Shown here: positions 1 through 5,545 of the stretch, in pieces | Numbering within the stretch: the first letter of the stretch is position 1 | Layout: every line of letters begins with the position of its first letter | Assembly: GCF_002422095.1 (NCBI RefSeq) | Contig: NZ_DITB01000093.1 | Location: forward strand, 1-21,285 | DNA: 21,285 bases | Direction of reading: 5' to 3' | Source of the DNA: Flavobacterium sp. UBA6195 | GTDB lineage: Bacteria > Bacteroidota > Bacteroidia > Flavobacteriales > Flavobacteriaceae | Notes under the pieces: model-generated | What the model was told of the DNA's origin: nothing | Database searches by the model: none | Seen by the model: only the letters and a program-made list of their open reading frames with translations | Program-made: the position numbers and the translations under genes

Positions 1-233
1 ACCCATTGATAAAGTCCCACTAATTTAAAAGCATCAACATCTTTACTGTTTCTCCATCCTAAATCAAATTCCAAACGATTATTAGAACCAATACCTCTTT
101 GATAAGAAATTTCGCCTCCAAATCCATCATTATCACCTAAACGTAATCCTAACGCATTTTTTGAAATATCCTGCGCTTGGGTGCTAAATGCTAATCCTAG
201 TAGCATAAAAGCAGATAAAATAACTTTTTTCAT
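1..233 (-). CDS. Exported protein, probable outer-membrane beta-barrel (5' end only)
   Basis: This gene runs off the left edge; only its first 77 or so codons are present. The start is ATG at 233-231. The product begins with a clear signal peptide (MKKVILSAFMLLGLAFSTQA, with a likely cut just before or after Gln21). The mature part alternates polar and hydrophobic residues with Gly and aromatics (for example GLRLGDNDGFGGEISYQRG and RLEFDLGW), as expected for amphipathic strands of a small outer-membrane porin-like barrel. That class is inferred from pattern, since no defining motif is visible. A Bacteroidetes-type -7 element lies 18 bases upstream of the start and a phased direct repeat overlaps it. 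Confidence 0.75.
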   Translation of the reverse strand, partial: MKKVILSAFMLLGLAFSTQAQDISKNALGLRLGDNDGFGGEISYQRGIGSNNRLEFDLGWRNSKDVDAFKLVGLYQW

Positions 234-241
234 AATAATAA

Positions 242-275
242 AAATTTTTACAAATATAGCTAAATTTTTACAAAT
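242..275. repeat. Two 14-bp direct repeats, 20-bp period
   Basis: The 14-mer AAATTTTTACAAAT occurs exactly at 242-255 and again at 262-275. The start-to-start distance is 20 bp, close to two helical turns. The left copy overlaps the candidate -7 element of the minus-strand gene that starts at 233. Two identical sites on one DNA face at a promoter could be an operator. They could also be chance in very A+T-rich DNA. Confidence 0.5.
251..258 (-). promoter_or_regulatory. Candidate -7 element for the exported barrel protein gene
   Basis: Read on the minus strand the bases are TATATTTG, a full match to the Bacteroidetes -7 consensus TAnnTTTG. It lies 18 bases before the ATG at 233, so the leader would be only about ten bases. 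I see no TTTG at the usual -33 spacing. Confidence 0.45.
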
Positions 276-414
276 TTCATGCCGTTTTTGTTTTACAGGC
301 ACAAATACACTAATAATATAATTCAATAAAGATATTATGTCTACCAAAATTACAATATTTTATTTTTTATTGTTCTATCACTATCAAGCATGATAAAGAA
401 AATTAAAATATCAT

Positions 415-422
415 TACATTTG
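415..422 (+). promoter_or_regulatory. Candidate -7 element for aroC
   Basis: TACATTTG matches the Bacteroidetes consensus TAnnTTTG and lies 29 bases before the aroC ATG. No good -33 TTTG is visible. A perfect 12-bp palindrome (TTATTCGAATAA, 423-434) follows at once and would cover the expected transcription start. Confidence 0.4.
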
Positions 423-451
423 TTATTCGAATAAATAATTTATCAATACAA

Positions 452-1513
452 ATGGCAGGAAATACTTTTGGAAAATTATTACAACTAACCACTTTTGGAG
501 AATCTCACGGAGAAGCATTAGGGGGAATTTTGGATGGATGTCCTGCAGGAATTACTTTAAATCTTGAGTTTATTAAACAAGAGATGCAAAGAAGAAAACC
601 AGGTCAATCTGCAATTGTTACCCAACGAAAAGAAGAGGATGATGTCCAAATATTATCTGGGATTTTTGAAGGAAAAACTACTGGTACTCCAATAGGATTT
701 CTAATTTCAAACACCAATCAAAAGTCAGATGATTATTCACATATTAAAGACTCGTATCGACCAAGCCACGCGGATTATGTTTACAAACAAAAATATGGGA
801 TTCGCGATTATCGTGGTGGAGGACGAAGTTCTGCTAGAGAAACAGTTAGTAGAGTAGTAGGTGGTGCTATTGCAAAGCAAATAATTCCAGAAATCAAAAT
901 TAATGCATTTGTTTCTTCTGTTGGTGAAATTTTTATTGACAAACCTTACCAAGATTTAGATTTCACAAAAATTGAAACTAATGTGGTTCGTTGTCCAGAT
1001 GTAATCACTGCTGAAAAAATGGAAAGTTACATTAAAACTATAAAAAAACAAGGTGATACAGTTGGAGGAACTATTACTTGTGTAATACAAAATGTTCCAA
1101 TTGGCTTAGGAGAACCTGTTTTTGATAAATTGCATGCCGAATTAGGAAAAGCTATGTTATCAATTAATGCAGTAAAAGGATTTGAATTTGGAAGTGGTTT
1201 TTGTGGCGCTAAAATGAAAGGTAGTGAACACAATGATTCTTTTAATCCAGATGGAACTACAAAAAGTAATTTATCAGGAGGAATACAAGGTGGTATTTCA
1301 AACGGAATGGATATTTATTTTAGAGTTGCCTTTAAACCTGTGGCAACTTTATTACAAGTCCAAGAAGTATTAACTAATGAAGGTGAAATTATTGAACAAA
1401 AAGGAAAAGGGCGCCATGATCCATGTGTCGTTCCAAGAGCAGTTCCTATTGTAGAAGCTATGGCCGCTTTAGTTATTGCAGATTACTATTTACAAAACAA
1501 AGTATATTTATAA
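452..1513 (+). CDS. aroC: Chorismate synthase
   Basis: This enzyme converts 5-enolpyruvylshikimate 3-phosphate to chorismate, the last step of the shikimate pathway, using reduced FMN in the cytoplasm. At 353 residues it has the usual length. The family signature GESHG is at residues 16-20, the conserved His of HADYVY at 106, the Arg/Ser-rich active-site segment GGGRSSARET at about 122-131, and the C-terminal GRHDPCVVPRAVP segment from about 320 with the second conserved His at 322. The ATG at 452 is correct because the product starts directly with the conserved N-terminal strand before GESHG. It appears to be monocistronic: an exported-protein gene diverges on the left and a strong terminator follows the stop codon. 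Confidence 0.97.
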   Translation: MAGNTFGKLLQLTTFGESHGEALGGILDGCPAGITLNLEFIKQEMQRRKPGQSAIVTQRKEEDDVQILSGIFEGKTTGTPIGFLISNTNQKSDDYSHIKDSYRPSHADYVYKQKYGIRDYRGGGRSSARETVSRVVGGAIAKQIIPEIKINAFVSSVGEIFIDKPYQDLDFTKIETNVVRCPDVITAEKMESYIKTIKKQGDTVGGTITCVIQNVPIGLGEPVFDKLHAELGKAMLSINAVKGFEFGSGFCGAKMKGSEHNDSFNPDGTTKSNLSGGIQGGISNGMDIYFRVAFKPVATLLQVQEVLTNEGEIIEQKGKGRHDPCVVPRAVPIVEAMAALVIADYYLQNKVYL

Positions 1514-1545
1514 AAAAAACGACCAAACTACTGGTCGTTTTTTTT
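1512..1545. terminator. Bidirectional intrinsic terminator after aroC
   Basis: A 7-bp stem ACGACCA (1519-1525) pairs with TGGTCGT (1532-1538) around a 6-base loop. It is flanked by an A tract on the left (1512-1519) and a T tract on the right (1538-1545), so it can work on both strands. On the minus strand it is also coding sequence: it holds the last codons and stop codon of the 47-residue membrane protein gene. Confidence 0.88.
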
Positions 1546-1671
1546 CTTTTTATCACTATTCATCATTAACATAACAGCTCCAACTAAACCTAAGATTACT
1601 AATAAAAAAACAATGATCATTATAAAAGCTCCATTGCTGTGAGAATAAAGTGGTAATAATAAATTTGCCAT
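1528..1671 (-). CDS. Small single-pass membrane protein of unknown function (47 aa)
   Basis: An ATG at 1671-1669 opens a 47-codon frame ending in TAG at 1530-1528. The product has a short polar start (MANLLLPLYSHSNGA), one strongly hydrophobic stretch at about residues 16-37 (including IVFLLVILGLVGAVMLMM) and a basic tail (SDKKKKNDQ). That is a typical single transmembrane helix with a positive cytoplasmic end. A candidate -7 element lies upstream and the frame fills an otherwise empty convergent gap. The final codons and stop fall inside the aroC terminator hairpin. I do not recognise a family. Confidence 0.65.
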   Translation of the reverse strand: MANLLLPLYSHSNGAFIMIIVFLLVILGLVGAVMLMMNSDKKKKNDQ

Positions 1672-1694
1672 AATTATAAAGGTTAGAATTTATA

Positions 1695-1702
1695 CAAAAG
1701 TA
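1695..1702 (-). promoter_or_regulatory. Candidate -7 element for the 47-aa membrane protein gene
   Basis: On the minus strand the bases are TACTTTTG, a full match to TAnnTTTG, 23 bases before the ATG at 1671. No clear -33 TTTG is visible. Its presence supports the small frame downstream being a real gene. Confidence 0.4.
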
Positions 1703-1744
1703 AACTTAACCATTTATTTATTACCTGATAATTATCATGTAAAT

Positions 1745-2167
1745 CTATTCTAAAAACTTGGCTTTTAATTCAGGTGTAGGAATCATACAGATTTTTTTTT
1801 TACCATACCATTTGTAGCGATTTCTTGCTACATAATCGTAAATAAAATCTCGAATTCCTGAAGGTAACAAAGTAAAAATAGTAGCTAAAGTAAAGATTCC
1901 ACTTAATCCTTTTGCTATTTCTAAAGCGGCAGTAGATTTATAAAAATAAGAGATTCCAGGTTCATACAAAACGATGCTATCCGTGTGAATTGGATTAATT
2001 CCAATATGTTTTAATATATTTTGTCCTAATTCTGATTGCAATGCAACAAATCGGAAAATATCTTTTTTATCATGCTTGATTACATATTGAACAGACGAAT
2101 CGCATAAATTACATACGCCATCAAATAATATGATTTTTTTATCTTTAGGTAAGTCTTCTATATTCAT
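1745..2167 (-). CDS. DCC-family thiol-disulfide oxidoreductase-like protein (DUF393/YuxK)
   Basis: The N-terminus carries the DCC signature DGVCNLC, with Asp16, Cys19 and Cys22 forming a CxxC in a thioredoxin-like context. Further family features are RFVALQSELGQ, the segment STAALEIAKGL, and the C-terminal block PSGIRDFIYDYVARNRYKW followed by a third Cys at about 127. At 140 residues it matches the family, which is thought to act in thiol-disulfide exchange, though no substrate is established. There is no signal peptide. It lies 57 bp downstream of mutS2 on the same strand, so read-through is likely, with an 18-bp tandem repeat in the gap. It converges with the 47-aa gene region only through co-direction; nothing here indicates its partner. 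Confidence 0.88.
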   Translation of the reverse strand: MNIEDLPKDKKIILFDGVCNLCDSSVQYVIKHDKKDIFRFVALQSELGQNILKHIGINPIHTDSIVLYEPGISYFYKSTAALEIAKGLSGIFTLATIFTLLPSGIRDFIYDYVARNRYKWYGKKKICMIPTPELKAKFLE

Positions 2168-2170
2168 ATA

Positions 2171-2206
2171 TCAATGTCAAGTTCAAATTCAATGTCAATT
2201 TCAAAT
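2171..2206. repeat. 18-bp tandem repeat, two copies, between mutS2 and the DCC gene
   Basis: The unit TCAATGTCAAGTTCAAAT (2171-2188) is followed without a gap by TCAATGTCAATTTCAAAT (2189-2206), differing at one base. It ends just upstream of the DCC-gene start (minus strand, 2167) and fills most of the 57-bp gap after mutS2. It contains no hairpin or T tract, so it is not a terminator. Confidence 0.8.
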
Positions 2207-2224
2207 AAAAAATTGGAAAAAATA

Positions 2225-4393
2225 TTAAACAGGTTGTACGTATTCCAATTGTTCTAAACTTACTTTTGAAGTAAAAATGCCATAGTTTACAGTAGCTTTC
2301 GATTTTTCAATAGCGTCAATTGTACCAATTGCTTTACCATCTTTCATTCGTACTCGGTCTCCGACTTTTAGAATTACTTTTGGTTTATTTTCTTCTTCAA
2401 TTTTAGCTTTGATTTTCTTTTCTTTTTTAACGGTGCGAATTTCTTCTACCTTAACTTTTACTTCTTCTTCTACTTTTTTCTGAATGACTTCTTTAACTTT
2501 CTTTTCTTTAGCTGAAAGTTTTCTACGTTTCGAATTTTCAATTTCCACCATTTTCAAAAACTCACCAATTAACGCTTTTTTGTCTTTGTTATTGAAGTAA
2601 CTCTCGGAAATATCATCAATTTTTTGTCCAATGTAAATTAAACGCTGATTTGCATCATATAATTCTTGATAGCGCTCTAATTTGTCTTGAATTTTCGCAT
2701 TGATGGTTTCCATTTTTTTGCTTTCCTCACGCGCTTTTGCTTCTTCTTCTTTTAATGTTAAAGAGGTTTTCTCTAATTTGGAACGCTCTTTTTGAAGGGT
2801 TGCAATGGTTTTGTCAAAACGTACTTTTCCACCTTCAATTTTCTTTTTGGCGCGATTAATTAATCCGTAAGGAATACCATTTTTTTGTGCAACTTCAAAT
2901 GTAAACGAACTTCCTGCCTGACCTAATATCAATTTATACATTGGTTCTAATGATTTCTCATCAAACATCATGTTGGCATTGGTAGCAAAAGGTAATTCGT
3001 TAGCTAATATTTTTAAATTGCTGTAATGTGTTGTAATTATTCCGAAAGCCTCGCGAGCATAGAATTCTTCTAAAAAGGTTTCCGCTAAAGCACCTCCCAA
3101 TTCAGGGTCAGAACCCGTTCCAAATTCATCAATTAAGAATAAGGTTTTAGCGTTACATTTCTTTAAGAAATAGTTCATGTTCTTCAAACGGTAGCTATAG
3201 GTACTTAGATGATTTTCAATGGATTGATTGTCTCCAATATCTGTTAAAATTCTGTCGAATAAAAACGTTTCGCTCCGTTCGTGAACTGGAATTAATATCC
3301 CACTTTGTAACATCAATTGTAGTAATCCTACGGTTTTCAAAGAAATAGTTTTTCCACCAGCATTAGGACCTGAAATTACAATAATGCGACTTTCGTTATG
3401 TAATTCGATGGTTTGCGGATAGGTAACGGCTTTCTTTTCCTTGTTGTTTAAATACAAAATAGGGTGGTAGGCTTCTCGGAAAAACATGCGCTTTTCTTCG
3501 ATTATATTCGGTAGAATACCGTTGATTTTATTGGCATATTTTGCTTTAGCAGCAATTACATCAACATCACTTAAAAAGTCTTGATAAGCCGCAATCGTTT
3601 CGGTAAATGGACGAATTTCATTCGTTAAGCGTTTTAAAATTCTCATGATTTCTTCACGCTCTTCGTATTCTAAATTGTTGAGTTCTCGAGAATAGCGTTG
3701 GGCTGCTTCGGGTTCGATGTAAGCAATACTTCCTGTTTTAGAACTTCCTAAAATGGAGCCTTTTACTTTTCTTCGATACATCGCTAAAACCGCTAAAACT
3801 CTGCGATTTTCAACTACCGTTTCTTTGATATCATCTAAATAACCAAGCGAATTATACTGACTCAATGCCATACCAAAGCTTTGGTTAATTTTACCTCGAA
3901 CTAGATTTATATTTCTTCTAATGTCCACTAAATCAGGAGAAGCGTTGTCTTTTATGATTCCGAATTTATCAACTACTTCGTCGATACGTTGGATAATCAA
4001 TTTTACAATATCAATTTGAGACGCTTTTTGGTATAAATTTGGATAATAATCTTCGAACTTCTTTAAAAATTGAATCAACGTAATCGCAGTTTCTGATAGA
4101 TTAGCAATCTTTTTGAAACTACCTACTTCTAAGAAACTATCTTCGATAGCTAAGAATTTTAGTTCGTAGTTGATGTTCTCAAATCCGTGATTAGGGATAG
4201 CGTTATTGTTCGAAAATGATGACAAATATTCAGAAGTCTGTTTTAAGTTAATGAGCAGTTCTTCTCTATTTGTAAACGGAGTTATGGCCATGGCTTTTTT
4301 TTCACCAATATCGGTGTTGCAGCGACTAGCAATGGTTTCTAAAACCGTATTGTATTCTAAATCTTGTAGCGTTTTTTCTGTAATCGAAATCAT
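2225..4393 (-). CDS. mutS2: MutS2-family DNA ATPase lacking the Smr nuclease domain
   Basis: MutS2 proteins bind branched DNA or stalled, collided ribosomes and act in recombination control or ribosome rescue rather than classical mismatch repair. The MutS core is clear: Walker A GPNAGGKT at residues 342-349, a STYSYRLKNM segment at about 397, and Walker B LFLIDEFGTGSDPE at about 418-431. A long Lys/Glu-rich coiled region (about 520-680) follows, then a small KOW-like end (KVGDRVRMKDGKAIGTIDAI). B. subtilis MutS2 is about 785 residues and ends in an Smr domain; this protein has 722 and I find no Smr LDLHG-type or HGxG motif. The reading frame is intact, so this is a lineage form rather than a truncation. 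There is no N-terminal MutS mismatch-recognition domain. It diverges from ung. Confidence 0.92.
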   Translation of the reverse strand: MISITEKTLQDLEYNTVLETIASRCNTDIGEKKAMAITPFTNREELLINLKQTSEYLSSFSNNNAIPNHGFENINYELKFLAIEDSFLEVGSFKKIANLSETAITLIQFLKKFEDYYPNLYQKASQIDIVKLIIQRIDEVVDKFGIIKDNASPDLVDIRRNINLVRGKINQSFGMALSQYNSLGYLDDIKETVVENRRVLAVLAMYRRKVKGSILGSSKTGSIAYIEPEAAQRYSRELNNLEYEEREEIMRILKRLTNEIRPFTETIAAYQDFLSDVDVIAAKAKYANKINGILPNIIEEKRMFFREAYHPILYLNNKEKKAVTYPQTIELHNESRIIVISGPNAGGKTISLKTVGLLQLMLQSGILIPVHERSETFLFDRILTDIGDNQSIENHLSTYSYRLKNMNYFLKKCNAKTLFLIDEFGTGSDPELGGALAETFLEEFYAREAFGIITTHYSNLKILANELPFATNANMMFDEKSLEPMYKLILGQAGSSFTFEVAQKNGIPYGLINRAKKKIEGGKVRFDKTIATLQKERSKLEKTSLTLKEEEAKAREESKKMETINAKIQDKLERYQELYDANQRLIYIGQKIDDISESYFNNKDKKALIGEFLKMVEIENSKRRKLSAKEKKVKEVIQKKVEEEVKVKVEEIRTVKKEKKIKAKIEEENKPKVILKVGDRVRMKDGKAIGTIDAIEKSKATVNYGIFTSKVSLEQLEYVQPV

Positions 4394-4412
4394 TTTTCTT
4401 TTTCTGGTAGGT

Positions 4413-4420
4413 CAAAGTTA
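4413..4420 (-). promoter_or_regulatory. Candidate -7 element for mutS2
   Basis: On the minus strand the bases are TAACTTTG, matching TAnnTTTG, 19 bases before the mutS2 ATG at 4393. It sits in the 83-bp divergent gap shared with ung. The -33 box is not evident. Confidence 0.4.
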
Positions 4421-4454
4421 CAAAGTAATAAATCCATATTGCAACAGAAATTTA

Positions 4455-4462
4455 TATTTTTG
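4455..4462 (+). promoter_or_regulatory. Candidate -7 element for ung
   Basis: TATTTTTG matches the Bacteroidetes -7 consensus and lies 14 bases before the ung ATG at 4477. It is arranged back to back with the mutS2 element, about 34 bp apart, so the two DNA-repair-type genes could be co-regulated from this gap. Confidence 0.4.
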
Positions 4463-4476
4463 GTAAAAATTATAAA

Positions 4477-5142
4477 ATGTTTATCAAAAATCAGAGTTGG
4501 GAAACCTTGTTAGCGTCTGAATTTCAGAAGCCGTATTTTGTAGAATTGATGCAACAAGTGGAGCAAGAATATGCCACAACGACTTGTTTTCCGCCAAAAG
4601 AACTCATTTTTTCAGCTTTTGAGCAATTTGATTTTCAAGATACCAAAGTGGTCATTATTGGACAAGATCCTTATCATGGAACAGGTGAGGCGAATGGTTT
4701 GTGTTTTTCGGTAAATGATGGTGTGGCAATTCCACCTTCGTTGAAAAATATTTTTACAGAAATTAATAGGGAATACGATAGAATTCTTTTCCCAACATCA
4801 GGAAATTTAGAGCGTTGGGCCAAGCAAGGCGTTTTGTTGTTAAATGCGGGTTTAACAGTAAGAAAAGACGAAGCTAACAGCCACAAACATTTGAAGTGGA
4901 ATCTTTTTACGGATGCCGTGATTGATTTAATAAACGAACAATCGGAAAACGTGGTGTTTTTGTTATGGGGTAGTTTTGCTCAGAAAAAAGGAAAGCTCAT
5001 TGACAGAGAAAAACATTTGGTTTTAGAAAGCGGACATCCATCACCTTTAAGTGCCAATAGAGGCATGTGGTTTGGAAACAATCATTTTAAATTGACGAAT
5101 GAGTATTTGAAAGTAAATGCTAAATGTGAGATTGAATGGTAA
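4477..5142 (+). CDS. ung: Uracil-DNA glycosylase, family 1
   Basis: This enzyme removes uracil from DNA, starting base-excision repair. All family-1 motifs are present: GQDPYH at residues 62-67 with the catalytic Asp64, the uracil-pocket Phe in GLCFSV, LLLNAGLTV for the middle of the fold, and the DNA-intercalation loop HPSPLS at 187-192 with the catalytic His187. Asp64 and His187 even share numbering with the E. coli enzyme. The 221 residues match the usual size, and the ATG start is supported by the proximal promoter candidate. The stop lies 7 bp from the convergent ridA stop, with no hairpin between them. Confidence 0.97.
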   Translation: MFIKNQSWETLLASEFQKPYFVELMQQVEQEYATTTCFPPKELIFSAFEQFDFQDTKVVIIGQDPYHGTGEANGLCFSVNDGVAIPPSLKNIFTEINREYDRILFPTSGNLERWAKQGVLLLNAGLTVRKDEANSHKHLKWNLFTDAVIDLINEQSENVVFLLWGSFAQKKGKLIDREKHLVLESGHPSPLSANRGMWFGNNHFKLTNEYLKVNAKCEIEW

Positions 5143-5149
5143 AAATCTC

Positions 5150-5530
5150 TTATTTAATAGCTATCATCGAAATTTCTATATTGACATTTTTTGGTAAACA
5201 AGCTACTTGAACGGTTTCCCTTGCAGGAGCAGTATCTTCACTAAAATAGCTTCCATAAACGGAATTAATTCTTGCAAAATCGCCCATATTTATAATAAAT
5301 ATGGAAGTTTTTACAACATTTTCAAAAGTCATATCTGCAGCAACTAAAACTGCTTTCATATTTTCCATTACTTGTTTGGTCTCGGTTTCGATATCATCTA
5401 AAACCAATTCCATTGTTTCAGGATTTAAAGCAATTTGTCCAGACGTATATAAAGTATTTCCAACTAGTATGGCTTGATTATAAGGTCCAATTGGCAATGG
5501 TGCTTTATCTGTTTGAATAATTTTTTTCAT
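5150..5530 (-). CDS. ridA: RidA family reactive intermediate deaminase
   Basis: RidA hydrolyses reactive enamine/imine intermediates such as 2-aminoacrylate released by PLP enzymes, protecting them from damage. The 126-residue protein shows the whole YjgF/UK114 fold: PIGPYNQAI with Tyr17, SGQIALNPET, the conserved Arg104 in APARETVQV that binds the substrate carboxylate, and the terminal LPKNVNIEISMIA with Glu119. It therefore has the residues of an active RidA rather than of the Rid1-7 variants lacking Arg. Its start is 15 bp downstream of the lptD stop on the same strand, so the two are probably co-transcribed. No functional link to LptD is evident. Confidence 0.95.
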   Translation of the reverse strand: MKKIIQTDKAPLPIGPYNQAILVGNTLYTSGQIALNPETMELVLDDIETETKQVMENMKAVLVAADMTFENVVKTSIFIINMGDFARINSVYGSYFSEDTAPARETVQVACLPKNVNIEISMIAIK

Positions 5531-5545
5531 ATAAATAGATTAATT

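Noticed and set aside
737..952. Open frame on the minus strand inside aroC
   Set aside because: It overlaps a fully supported aroC and its product is low-complexity Asn/Thr/Ser-rich with no motif; antisense shadow.
1027..1233. Second minus-strand open frame inside aroC
   Set aside because: No domain, no promoter and full overlap with conserved aroC sequence.
2171..2206. CRISPR-like repeat
   Set aside because: There are two abutting units without spacers and no cas genes.
2171..2206. TTGACA boxes on the minus strand as a sigma-70 promoter
   Set aside because: Bacteroidetes housekeeping promoters do not use TTGACA/TATAAT, and the boxes are part of the tandem repeat.
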